Source: Gordonia bronchialis DSM 43247 (GTDB taxonomy: Bacteria; Actinomycetota; Actinomycetes; Mycobacteriales; Mycobacteriaceae). From it: a stretch of 64,000 nt of DNA. Below are positions 1 to 7,013 of the stretch, piece after piece. Under the pieces are notes generated by a model that saw only the letters and a program-made list of their open reading frames with translations, was not told the origin of the DNA and made no database searches. Each line of letters opens with the position of its first letter. Within the stretch, counting starts at the first letter, position 1. Both the position numbers and the translations under genes were made by a program. Location: assembly GCF_000024785.1 (NCBI RefSeq), contig NC_013441.1:1984001-2048000 (forward strand), read 5' to 3'.

Positions 1-29
1 GCTGGGTTGAGGGTAGCTGGGGTTGTGGG

Positions 30-791
30 TTAGGTGGTTTTCGGTGTTCGTCCGGGGCGTTTGCGTGGTCGGTAGGACGGGCCGTCCATGAGGATCTGGT
101 GGCTGGTGTTGATGAGTCGGTCGAGTAGTGATTCGGCGACGACGGGGTTGGGGAACAGGGGGTACCAGTCTTTGGGTGCGCGGTTGCTGGTGAGGATGAC
201 GGGTTTGGCTGCGATGGCGCGGTCGGAGACGAGGTCGTAGAGGTCGTCGGAGCCGGTGGTGGTGTGTTCGCGCATGGCGAAGTCGTCGATGATCAGGACG
301 GCGGGGCGGGTGTATTCGCGCATGCGTTGCCCGATGGTGCGATCGGCGTGGCCGCCGGCGAGGTCGGCGAGCATGCGGGCGCATTTGACGAATCGGATGT
401 CGTGTCCGCGTAACGCGACTTGGTGGCCGAGTGCTTGTGCCACATGGGTTTTGCCGACTCCGACGGGTCCGTAGAGGATGACTGATTCGCCGGCGTCGAG
501 CCAGCGCAGGGCGGCGAGGTCACGCAGCATCGCGGCGGGCAGTTTCGGGTTGGCGGTGAAGTCGAAGTCGTCGAAGGTTGCTGATTGTTCGAAGCGGGCC
601 CGGCGCACGCGCCGCGCCAGGGCGGCGGACTCACGGCGGGCGATCTCGTCTTCGCACAACACCTGCAGGAACTCCAGGTGACCCAGTTCGCCGGCGCGGG
701 TTTGGGCCAGCCGGGCGTCGAGGGTGTCGAGCATGCCGGTCAACTTCAACGTTTTCAACGCGGCTCGCAGGCTGGGATCATGAATGGTCAT
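30..791 (-). CDS. istB: IS21-family helper ATPase IstB
   Basis: IstB is the AAA+ ATPase, DnaC-like, that assists the IstA transposase of IS21 elements in target capture and strand transfer. The 253-residue product is normal length. The Walker A motif GPVGVGKTH is at about residues 108-116 and the Walker B motif VLIIDDFAM about 60 residues later. These are followed by a sensor-1-like TSN (residues TSNR, about 203) and a basic C-terminus rich in Arg, Lys and Pro. It lies downstream of istA on the same strand with a gap of about 50 bases, the usual istA-istB order. The ATG start at 791 begins MTIHDPSLRAALKTL, which fits the family N-terminus. The gene looks intact. Confidence 0.93.
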   Translation of the reverse strand: MTIHDPSLRAALKTLKLTGMLDTLDARLAQTRAGELGHLEFLQVLCEDEIARRESAALARRVRRARFEQSATFDDFDFTANPKLPAAMLRDLAALRWLDAGESVILYGPVGVGKTHVAQALGHQVALRGHDIRFVKCARMLADLAGGHADRTIGQRMREYTRPAVLIIDDFAMREHTTTGSDDLYDLVSDRAIAAKPVILTSNRAPKDWYPLFPNPVVAESLLDRLINTSHQILMDGPSYRPRKRPGRTPKTT

Positions 792-843
792 CAGAACGTC
801 CTTAGTGGAATAAGCTGGTAGTTAATGGGATTGGGTGTGAGGT

Positions 844-2421
844 CTACTGGCCGGCTGCCGTGTCGAGGTCGTCGGCGAAGGCGTGCGGGCCACGCAGAAA
901 TGCCGGTGGTGTCGGCGCTACCGGCGATGTGGTGATGGTGTCGTCGTATTCGGTACCGGCGATCAGGATGCCTTTGATGGTGCGTGGCCCGACATCGCCG
1001 ACGGCGATCGCGCGGGCGCAGGCGGCGTTGATGCGGTCATCGGGATACTTGGTGCGCAAGCCGACGATGGACTGGATCGCGCGCAGGCGGTGGATCGCAT
1101 TGACCTCGGAGAGTTCAGCGACGACTGCGACCGCGTGCTCGCCGATCTCTTCGGCCTGCTTGCGGCACCACGCCACCGGGCGGGAGTGGTAGGCGACCTT
1201 GTGCGGCGGATAGTGCTCGAGGTTGGTTGCTCGTCCGCTCAGGTGCAGTACGTGGGTTGCCACGACCTGGTCGTCGGCGAAGACCTGGACCATATCCCCG
1301 CACGTGCGGACCCGCACGTGTGAGCCGATCAGCCGCCACGGCACCGAGTACAACGCTGTGCCCGCCTTGACATGACAGTCGGGGGCGACCTTGCCCACGT
1401 GGTAGGTGACACGTTCAAATCGTCTGGGCGGCAACGGAGTCAACACATCCCGTTCGATCTGCGCGAACAGTTCGGCGGGCGGCACCCCATCGATCCCGCG
1501 GTGGGCGTGGCGGCCGTACACGTTCAGACACCAGTCGAGGGCGGCCTGTTGCATCTGCGGCAGGCTGGTGAACTCGCGGCCCGTGAAGAACGAGTCCCGA
1601 ATGTAGGGCATCGGGCGCTCGATGCGCGGTTTGTCTTTCGGAGTGAACGCGCGCGCCGGATCGATCAGCACCTCGTAGAACGAGGCGAGTTCGGCGTAGG
1701 CCCGGTTGATCTGCGGATCGTAGAGATCAGGCTTGCTGACCCCGGTCTTGAGGTTGTCACAAACGATTCGCTCGGGCACGCCGCCGAAAAACTCGAACGC
1801 ATCCACATGCGAAGCGCACCAAGATGTTTGGTCCATCTTGAGGACCGGCTGCACAAACAACCACCGCGAGCACGACAGGATGATCGCGAACGCCCACACC
1901 GACACCCGCTTCCCGGTCTCAGGGTTGGTCCACATCCCGAGCTTGCCGTAATCGACTTGGGCTTCCTCGCCTGCAGGTACCGGGGGTCGTGGTGGGGTTG
2001 CGCGTTTCTCGTTGATCTTGTCAGCGAAATGTGCTGTCACATAACGGCGTACCGACGATTCCGACACATCAACCCCGTGGTCGTCGCGCAGACGTTGCGC
2101 GATCGTGGCCACCGTCACCGTGGCATCGAGCTGGCCGCTGATCCACTTATGATGCTTGGCGATCGGCGGCCACGTCACCGCCCGCGTCGAGGGATCGACA
2201 ACTTCGGGGAACCAGCCGCCGATCAACTCCCGCCACACCGACTCGTCGAACTTGTCCCCGGTGCCCGGGCTCATTCCCGCCGCCAGCGCCGGCGCGAGAT
2301 ACTTGCGGATGGTCTTGCGATCCAGGCCCAACGCCTGGGAAATCTGTACCTGCGAGCGTCCGGCATACCAATGCCGAAACAACTCCAACAGCTGGGTCAT
2401 CGTCAACGTCCTCCGTGCCAC
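844..2421 (-). CDS. istA: IS21-family transposase IstA
   Basis: IstA is the DDE transposase of the IS21 element. Near the N-terminus there is a helix-turn-helix region (QISQALGLDRKTIRKYL). The integrase core follows, with catalytic candidates Asp in VDYGKLG, Asp in IVCDNLKTG and Glu in KPRIERPMP. The C-terminus is the usual basic region. I chose the GTG at 2421 (VARRTLTMTQ) because a GGAAGGGG ribosome-binding site lies 6 bases upstream. An ATG at 2499 would add 26 residues encoded by a GC-rich hairpin and is less likely. The ORF is intact although the element end has been hit by an IS3 insertion, so the transposase could still act in trans. Confidence 0.9.
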   Translation of the reverse strand: MARRTLTMTQLLELFRHWYAGRSQVQISQALGLDRKTIRKYLAPALAAGMSPGTGDKFDESVWRELIGGWFPEVVDPSTRAVTWPPIAKHHKWISGQLDATVTVATIAQRLRDDHGVDVSESSVRRYVTAHFADKINEKRATPPRPPVPAGEEAQVDYGKLGMWTNPETGKRVSVWAFAIILSCSRWLFVQPVLKMDQTSWCASHVDAFEFFGGVPERIVCDNLKTGVSKPDLYDPQINRAYAELASFYEVLIDPARAFTPKDKPRIERPMPYIRDSFFTGREFTSLPQMQQAALDWCLNVYGRHAHRGIDGVPPAELFAQIERDVLTPLPPRRFERVTYHVGKVAPDCHVKAGTALYSVPWRLIGSHVRVRTCGDMVQVFADDQVVATHVLHLSGRATNLEHYPPHKVAYHSRPVAWCRKQAEEIGEHAVAVVAELSEVNAIHRLRAIQSIVGLRTKYPDDRINAACARAIAVGDVGPRTIKGILIAGTEYDDTITTSPVAPTPPAFLRGPHAFADDLDTAAGQ

Positions 2422-2425
2422 CTCA

Positions 2426-2454
2426 GGCCCCTTCCAGGGGCCCGGGAAGGGGCC
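2426..2454 (-). promoter_or_regulatory. istA: hairpin over the istA ribosome-binding site
   Basis: A perfect 10-base inverted repeat (GGCCCCTTCC / GGAAGGGGCC) with a 9-base loop lies immediately upstream of the chosen istA start. On the minus-strand transcript the 3' arm holds the GGAAGGGG Shine-Dalgarno sequence, so folding would hide it. The structure is visible in the sequence. A role in limiting transposase translation, for example from read-through transcripts, is inference. Confidence 0.55.
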
Positions 2455-2510
2455 CTGCAAGGAGCGAACCTGTAGCAGCACCCCAACCCCGCCCGACACG
2501 CCCCAGGGTG

Positions 2511-2547
2511 GGGAATTACGTGACGGACAGGTGAGGAATTACGTGAC
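2511..2547. repeat. two copies of the IS21 terminal repeat (GGAATTACGTGAC)
   Basis: GGGAATTACGTGAC (2511-2524) and AGGAATTACGTGAC (2534-2547) recur with a 23-base period. A third copy with one change is at 3925-3938, beyond the IS3 insertion. In copy one the repeat continues GGACA. The same continuation follows copy two if the IS3 element and one 3-base target copy are removed, because 3903-3910 read GACGGACA. Confidence 0.8.
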
Positions 2548-2573
2548 TGATCCGTCCCGGTGTTTCCGGAGGG
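2548..2573. repeat. IS3 left inverted repeat (IRL)
   Basis: It starts TGATCCGTCCCGG and continues TGTTTCCGGAGGG. It matches the right end at 3877-3902 in about 20 of 26 positions when the latter is read on the other strand. The left-end promoter and the orfA start lie just inside. Confidence 0.85.
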
Positions 2574-2589
2574 TTCGTCTCAAGGGAGA

Positions 2590-2919
2590 ATGAAACCTAT
2601 GGCAGTGGCAGGATCGAAGCGATACTCGGATGAGTTGAAGCGCGACGCGGTGGACATGGTCGAGCAGTTGGTGGCTCAGGGGTCCACCGAGTGGGCGGCG
2701 ATGGGCAAGACTGCGGATTTGCTCGGAGTCGGCTCGGCGGAGACGGTTCGCCAGTGGGTGCGCAAGGCGCCGTCGGGCGCCGCCAGCGCGCCAGCCAAGG
2801 CCGATAGCGAGGAGATTCGACGACTCAAGCGCGAGGTGGCCGAGCTCAAACGAGCGAACGGGATCCTGAAGGCGGCGTCGGCTTTCTTCGCGGCCGAGAT
2901 CGACCGGCCACACCGCTAA
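2590..2919 (+). CDS. IS3-family transposase OrfA (helix-turn-helix subunit)
   Basis: OrfA supplies the DNA-binding part of the IS3 transposase. The 109-residue product opens with a helix-turn-helix segment (KRYSDELKRDAVDMVEQL... KTADLLGVGSAETVRQWVRKA). It ends in a leucine-zipper-like heptad region (EIRRLKREVAELKRANGILKAA), as in the IS3 family. I chose the ATG at 2590, which has AAGGGAGA just upstream. A GTG at 2560 lies inside the terminal repeat. The frame stops at 2919, two bases before the orfB start. orfB is in the -1 frame and stays open upstream, reading RPATPLIVEF, so a programmed -1 frameshift near the 3' end would make the fused transposase. Confidence 0.9.
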   Translation: MKPMAVAGSKRYSDELKRDAVDMVEQLVAQGSTEWAAMGKTADLLGVGSAETVRQWVRKAPSGAASAPAKADSEEIRRLKREVAELKRANGILKAASAFFAAEIDRPHR

Positions 2920-2921
2920 TT

Positions 2922-3875
2922 GTGGAGTTCATCCGCACTCACCAGGGACACCAGGTGGGTGCGGATGGCCTTGTCTGGGGCGTCGATTCGATGTGCGCCG
3001 TGCTCTGCGAGCATGGTATCCACATCGCCCCGTCCACTTACTATGATCACATCAACCGCGGGCCGAGCGCCCGCATGTTCGCCGATGCGCAGGTCATCGA
3101 TGCGATCTTCGCTTTGCGCCGGAAGCGACCGCTGATGCGGGTTCTGGGTTCACGCAAGACATGGATAGTATTGCGCAGCAGTGGTATTGATGTTGCTCGA
3201 TGCACTGTTGAACGAGTGATGCGGGAGATGGGATGGCATGGCGCGAGTAAGAAGAAGCGAGTGCGTACGACCATCCCTGATGCGGCAGCGTCGCGGCCGG
3301 CGGATCTGGTCGACAGACAGTTCTATGCTGCGGCACCAAATCGGTTGTGGGTAGCCGATTTTACCTACTGCCGCACCAAGTCGGGGTGGGCGTACACGGC
3401 GTTCGTCATCGATGTGTTCGCCCGCAAGATTGTCGGCTGGAAAGTGGCCTCGGAAATGACAGTGAACCTGGTTACCGATGCCATCAACAACGCGATAGAC
3501 AACCGAAAGCGTTGCGGTGTAGTTGATTTAACGAGACTCATACACCATTCAGACGCGGGATCGCAGTACACAGCGATTGTGTTCGGGCAGCGGTTGGCCG
3601 AGGAAGGCATCGCGGCTTCTATTGGCAGCGTTGGGGATAGCTACGACAACGCGCTCGCGGAGTCGGTGAACTCTGACTACAAGAACGAACTCGTCGACAA
3701 CCAGCCGCGATTTCACGGCGCGACCGAACTGTCACTGGGCACGGCCGAATGGGTGGCGTTCTACAACCGTGAACGCCCACACAGTTACTGCGACGACCTC
3801 ACCCCCGACCACGCTGAGCGACTCCATTACGATCACATGCGCACCCTCAATCCGGAGGGGGCACTCACAACCTGA
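2922..3875 (+). CDS. IS3-family transposase OrfB (DDE catalytic domain)
   Basis: This is the catalytic half of the IS3 transposase, an rve-type RNase H fold. Visible motifs are WVADFTY (first Asp), HHSDAGSQYTA (second Asp) and DNALAESVNSDYKNE (Glu), followed by the conserved basic C-terminal part ending in YDHMRTLNPEG. The isolated ORF would start at GTG 2922. In this family the protein is normally made as an OrfAB fusion by -1 slippage, and the frame is open upstream of 2922 in agreement. The stop at 3875 overlaps the last codons of the truncated gene on the other strand (3865-4206). Confidence 0.9.
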   Translation: MEFIRTHQGHQVGADGLVWGVDSMCAVLCEHGIHIAPSTYYDHINRGPSARMFADAQVIDAIFALRRKRPLMRVLGSRKTWIVLRSSGIDVARCTVERVMREMGWHGASKKKRVRTTIPDAAASRPADLVDRQFYAAAPNRLWVADFTYCRTKSGWAYTAFVIDVFARKIVGWKVASEMTVNLVTDAINNAIDNRKRCGVVDLTRLIHHSDAGSQYTAIVFGQRLAEEGIAASIGSVGDSYDNALAESVNSDYKNELVDNQPRFHGATELSLGTAEWVAFYNRERPHSYCDDLTPDHAERLHYDHMRTLNPEGALTT

Positions 3876-4206
3876 GCTCTCCGGAAAAGCCGGGGTGGAT
3901 CAGACGGACAACCCCACCAACCTGGGGAATTACATGACCGCTGACACCCTTGGCCTTCGCGCGAGCGCCCAGCTTCGGACATGGAGTACCTGGTGTGACC
4001 CTGGGGGCGGTCGACAGTGCTTTGCTGGTCCATACCCCGTTCTCGCCAGAACAGTACAGCTGGCCGTCGGCGGAGTCGTGTTCATACTGGGGGTAACACG
4101 GTCCGTCTTCGCGTTGGACTGACGAAGGGGCAGCGTGGACTGAACCAGCCGTCAGGATAGTGGCGGCGGCTGTCGCCATGACCAGTCCAGCAATCGACTT
4201 TCTCAT
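3865..4206 (-). CDS. small secreted protein of unknown function, 3' end replaced by IS sequence
   Basis: The product starts MRKSIAGLVMATAAATILTA and has a clear signal peptide with a VHA-AP type cleavage site near residue 26. The short mature region contains three Cys (CYPQY, LYCSGENG, TPCPKLG). The ATG at 4206 is preceded by GAGGAAG at good spacing. The IS21 tip ends at 3946, so the genuine codons stop around ARAKAKGV. The last 27 or so residues (from about SGHVIPQV) are translated from IS21 and IS3 terminal DNA, and the stop lies inside the IS3 end. The gene is therefore 3'-truncated. The family is not recognised. The Cys-containing SGENGVW region resembles small secreted actinobacterial proteins, but I assign no function. 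Confidence 0.6.
   Translation of the reverse strand: MRKSIAGLVMATAAATILTAGSVHAAPSSVQREDGPCYPQYEHDSADGQLYCSGENGVWTSKALSTAPRVTPGTPCPKLGARAKAKGVSGHVIPQVGGVVRLIHPGFSGELRL
3877..3902. repeat. IS3 right inverted repeat (IRR)
   Basis: Ends ...CCGGGGTGGATCA at 3902. Read from the outside it is TGATCCACCCCGGC followed by TTTTCCGGAGAG, the partner of the left end at 2548. It is followed directly by the GAC target copy at 3903-3905. Confidence 0.85.
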
Positions 4207-4532
4207 TGACTTCCTCAGCGGTCATGTCGGGGCGGCGGTGGTGTCGTGGAAGCACGCTGTCGCGCTTTACGGCGGTAGACACACTAGCGCTCAGTCCCTT
4301 CTCTGGGTGTCGGTTCGTTCCGCTGCGGTCGCGATCGGCTGTCTGCGGCCTTCGTTCCGAGAGCTTAAGTGGAGACGGCGGCGAATCTCAGGTGTGAGAT
4401 GGCTTGGCAGCTCGCTGTGATTGATGGGGCTTCTGTTCACCACGGTTCACTGCAGTCACCGCTGAGGTTCATGGGGTCTGACCAGCAAAAACAGCCCTTG
4501 ACACGAACACATGTGCGAGTAATCTAGAACAC
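4207..4532. other. intergenic region between divergent genes
   Basis: No credible gene is seen in these 326 bases; the small ORFs have poor codon pattern. The left part should hold the promoter of the minus-strand secreted protein. The right part holds the leaderless promoter of the DUF222 gene (4498-4525). Nothing else stands out. Confidence 0.5.
4498..4525 (+). promoter_or_regulatory. promoter of the DUF222/HNH gene, leaderless
   Basis: A consensus -35 TTGACA (4498-4503) and a -10 candidate TAATCT (4520-4525) are separated by 16 bases. The expected transcription start, about 7 bases after the -10, falls on or next to the A of the ATG at 4533. There is no Shine-Dalgarno sequence before that ATG. 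A leaderless mRNA is therefore the natural reading. Confidence 0.6.
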
Positions 4533-5789
4533 ATGAAGCAGATCGAACACCTGGTCGAGCAGCTGGCCAACTACACCTGGGACGACACCACCGGACCCGA
4601 GGCCCACACCACACTCACCTCGATCCTGCGGCTACGCAATCTCGTCGAACACCACGCCGCAGTCCTGGTCGCCCGGCTGACCGCACTCGGCGTCGCCAAG
4701 AAACAGGGCCGCACCATGCGGGAGTTGCTGATCGTCATGGGCTGCGCCCCCGCCGTCGCATCACGGTTGGTCCGTGTCGCCGGGAACCTGGCGCCCCTGC
4801 CGCGCCTGGCCGGACATACCGCGGACGGAACAGTGTCCGGCGAGCATGCCGACGCGGTGGTGCGCGGGATGACGCATATCGCCACCCGGAATGGGGAACC
4901 GCTCTCCGACTCCCAGCGTCACAGTATGGTGACCGATCTGCTCGCCCACACCTTCTCCGGTGCCACGCCATCGGAGATCACCAACCGCGCCCGCGCATTA
5001 GGCAATCAACTCGCCGACCAGTCCGACACCGGGTTGCCTGCGACCGAAGACCGTGCCATCAACGACTTCACCGTCACCGTCAACGAACCGAAAACCGGTG
5101 GGGATGGGCGCACCATCGTGCGCGGAGACCTCGACGCCGTCATCGGAGAAAAACTCCACACATTGATCGACGCGTTCGCCGCGCCACGCCCCGAACCCGA
5201 CGGCGCCGAAGACACCCGCGCACCCGGACGCCGCCGCTCCGATGCTTTGGAACGCGTCCTCGACGCCGCCATGACCGCCGCCGACCACGGCCTCCTACCC
5301 GGCGCACCCCGACAAACCGTGCTGCTCACCATGCCCGCCGACGCCGACGGCCGCGGCGTCCTCTCGTTCACCGGGCCGGTCTCCGGGGCCACCACCACCC
5401 TGCTCGCCTGTGACTCCACCATCACCGACATCATCATCAACGGCGACAACATCCCCATCGCCATTGGCCAAGACGATCGCCTGTTCGGCCCGAAACTCAG
5501 AAAGGCCCTGATTGTGCGGGATCAGTGCTGCATCAAGTGCGGTGCCCCCGCCGGCTGGACCCACGCCCACCACATCACCTTCTACTCCCACGGCGGTAAA
5601 ACCGTGTTGGACAACGGATGTCTGCTCTGTCCGTCGTGTCACACCGACGTGCACCACGACGGCTGGGACATCGTCATGGGAGATGACCGACACCCCTGGC
5701 TCATCCCACCCGCCAGCGTCGACCCGAGACGCCGACCCCTACCTGCCTACAACCGGCGCACCATGCGACTCGACGACATTGCGGCGTGA
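4533..5789 (+). CDS. DUF222 / 13E12-repeat protein with C-terminal HNH endonuclease domain
   Basis: The N-terminal 300 or so residues are the DUF222 helical domain, known from the 13E12 repeat family of mycobacteria. The C-terminus is an HNH nuclease module: CCIKCGAP (a CxxC zinc knuckle), then WTHAHHITFYSHGG, LLCPSCHTDVHHDGWD. Both CxxC pairs and the His residues needed for metal binding are present. The family is abundant in Mycobacteriales and its role is not established. Association with mobile DNA is usual, and here the gene sits next to two insertion sequences. The 418-residue length is normal. The start is fixed by the leaderless promoter at 4498-4525. Confidence 0.85.
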   Translation: MKQIEHLVEQLANYTWDDTTGPEAHTTLTSILRLRNLVEHHAAVLVARLTALGVAKKQGRTMRELLIVMGCAPAVASRLVRVAGNLAPLPRLAGHTADGTVSGEHADAVVRGMTHIATRNGEPLSDSQRHSMVTDLLAHTFSGATPSEITNRARALGNQLADQSDTGLPATEDRAINDFTVTVNEPKTGGDGRTIVRGDLDAVIGEKLHTLIDAFAAPRPEPDGAEDTRAPGRRRSDALERVLDAAMTAADHGLLPGAPRQTVLLTMPADADGRGVLSFTGPVSGATTTLLACDSTITDIIINGDNIPIAIGQDDRLFGPKLRKALIVRDQCCIKCGAPAGWTHAHHITFYSHGGKTVLDNGCLLCPSCHTDVHHDGWDIVMGDDRHPWLIPPASVDPRRRPLPAYNRRTMRLDDIAA

Positions 5790-6114
5790 GGAATGACTGT
5801 TATCGCCAATGTGGTTGTGTCGCCGCGGGCTTCGAGGCGCTCGGCTGGCGCCTCGCGCACCTCAGCCGGCGTGAGGGGAGACACCCAGCCTCCGGAAGGG
5901 GACACGCGCGGAGGGCGCAGCGAGCAAACACCAACACCACTAACCACGATGCCTGAGGTGCGAGCTTGCGATCCTCAAACGCCATAGCACGCCGAAACTG
6001 TCAGTACCACGGCGCATCATGAACTAGACCAACCGAAACCAGCACCCGGCCCAGCCGGGACCGCATCAGTCCTTTGAGAACTCCATAGCGTGGAACGGCG
6101 TGGCGGAAGCTGTT
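5790..6114. repeat. gene-free region with dispersed repeat sequence
   Basis: No gene is supported here. At about 5831-5872 there is an imperfect palindromic block (GAGGCGC...GCGCCTC) followed by GCACCTCAGCCGG. At 5953-5972 there is CCTGAGGTGCGAGCTTGCGA. The same CCTGAGGTGCGAGC core is repeated four times inside the gltB-like gene at 23874-24005, which marks it as a dispersed element. A 23-base stretch near 6072 resembles the rRNA leader at 54440 (separate entry). Confidence 0.55.
6072..6094 (+). other. sequence resembling the rrn leader box (CTTTGAGAACTC-ATAG)
   Basis: CTTTGAGAACTCCATAGCG here matches CTTTGAGAACTCGATAGTG in the 16S leader at about 54450 in 17 of 19 positions. In actinobacterial rRNA operons this TTTGAGAACT segment overlaps the boxA/processing region. 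No rRNA follows here. It may be a transposed fragment or a shared processing or antitermination site. Confidence 0.4.
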
Positions 6115-6149
6115 GCCGCGCAACCGGATCACCAATCCGGTTGCGCGGC
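6115..6149. terminator. strong hairpin between convergent genes
   Basis: A perfect 15-base stem (GCCGCGCAACCGGAT / ATCCGGTTGCGCGGC) with a 5-base loop lies between the plus-strand DUF222 gene and the minus-strand DUF305 gene. There is no U-tract, which is common for actinobacterial terminators. Position and symmetry suggest it serves both directions. Confidence 0.75.
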
Positions 6150-6166
6150 GGCGGCGATCGTCGGCG

Positions 6167-6979
6167 TCAGTTCATCGGCAAGGGCTGCGCATTGCGCGAG
6201 GCCAGCATGGTCTTGAGGGTCTCGATCTCGTTGGCCTGGGTGTTGAGCATGGCGGTGGCGAGGTCGCGGACGTAGTCCTGACTCACGTTCGCCGGGTCGG
6301 CCGCGTACTGCATCATGTGCACGCCGCCCTCGTGGTGCCGCAGCATCAGCTGGAGGAAGTAGGTGTCCGCGGCTGGGCCAGACAGGCTCCGAAGCCGCGC
6401 CATCTCGCTGTCGGTGGCCATCCCCGGCATCGGTGGCTGTTCGGCATTCGGACCGGGCGCCGGTGAGGAGGGGGTGTCCATCGGCATCCCGCTCATGTCG
6501 CTGTGGCCGCTGTGGTCGTCAGCATGATCCTGATCGGTCGACATGCCGGCCATGTCGTGGCCCATCCAGGCCATCGGTGCACCCGGGTTGATGAAGGGTT
6601 GATGCCACCGGGACAGCCACGACTGCATCTGCCCGATCTCGTTGGTCTGCGTCAGCATGATGTCGGTGGCCAGGGATGTGACCTGGACGTCGCCAGAGCC
6701 GTGCTTGAGGACCTCCTGGGCCATCGCGACGCCCTGCTCGTGGTGCCGGGTCATGTCCTGGGCGAAGCCCACGGCCGCCGAGTTCGCGGCCGGCTGGTCC
6801 TCGTCGGCCGAGGTGTCGTCGGCGAAGCTGGCCTGGATCACCAGTCCCAGCCCGACGCCGACCAGCAGGATCGCGATACCGGCCAGGGCGAGCAGCAGGC
6901 GCGAATGCGATCGGGGAGCAGCAGGTGAGTCGGCGGATTCGACTGTGGTGGAATCGCCTTCGTCGGCGTTCTCGGCCAT
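6167..6979 (-). CDS. DUF305 family membrane-anchored protein with Met/His-rich linker
   Basis: The 270-residue product has an acidic N-terminus, then one transmembrane helix (LLLALAGIAILLVGVGLGLVI, roughly residues 30-50). Two DUF305 ferritin-like helical repeats follow outside the membrane, with signatures FAQDMTRHHEQGVAMA and FLQLMLRHHEGGVHMM. Between them is a linker dense in Met, His and Asp (MGHDMAGMS, DHSGHSDMSGMPMD), a pattern typical of copper-binding extracytoplasmic proteins. The function of DUF305 is not settled; metal binding is inference from the HH and Met/His content. I chose the ATG at 6979 (AAAGG 8 bases upstream); a TTG two codons earlier is possible. It follows the DUF3105 gene by 34 bases and is probably co-transcribed with it. 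Confidence 0.88.
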   Translation of the reverse strand: MAENADEGDSTTVESADSPAAPRSHSRLLLALAGIAILLVGVGLGLVIQASFADDTSADEDQPAANSAAVGFAQDMTRHHEQGVAMAQEVLKHGSGDVQVTSLATDIMLTQTNEIGQMQSWLSRWHQPFINPGAPMAWMGHDMAGMSTDQDHADDHSGHSDMSGMPMDTPSSPAPGPNAEQPPMPGMATDSEMARLRSLSGPAADTYFLQLMLRHHEGGVHMMQYAADPANVSQDYVRDLATAMLNTQANEIETLKTMLASRNAQPLPMN

Positions 6980-7013
6980 GTGCAACCTTTCTTGGGACGA
7001 TGCCGTGCGTCTG

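Larger units (their letters stand above)
2548..3902 (+). mobile_element. IS3-family insertion sequence nested in the IS21 terminal region
   Basis: The 1,355-bp element is bounded by imperfect inverted repeats of about 26 bases. The left end begins TGATCCGTCCCGG and the right end, read inward from 3902, begins TGATCCACCCCGG. The two share TGATCC, CCCGG and TTTCCGGAG blocks. It is flanked by a 3-base direct repeat GAC (2545-2547 and 3903-3905), fitting the 3-4 bp duplication of IS3 elements. It carries orfA and orfB in the arrangement that gives an OrfAB transposase by -1 frameshifting. Both frames are intact, so the copy may be active. Confidence 0.9.
1..3946 (-). mobile_element. IS21-family insertion sequence, left end outside the window, interrupted by an IS3-family element
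   Basis: The element carries istB and istA on the minus strand. Its right tip, read inward from 3946, starts TGTCAGCGGTCATG, a typical IS21-family terminus (TG...CA ends). Just inside that tip lie three direct copies of a 14-base repeat, GGGAATTACGTGAC, AGGAATTACGTGAC and GGGAATTACATGAC, at 2511-2524, 2534-2547 and 3925-3938. Repeated sites near the ends are typical of IS21 elements. The second and third copies are separated by the nested IS3 element at 2548-3902. The left terminus lies before base 1, so the target duplication cannot be checked. The tip falls inside the reading frame of a secreted-protein gene, which shows where the element landed. Confidence 0.85.

Noticed and set aside
5790..5989. 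Small ORFs on both strands after the DUF222 gene
   Set aside because: They follow dispersed-repeat DNA, have no ribosome-binding sites and show no family resemblance.
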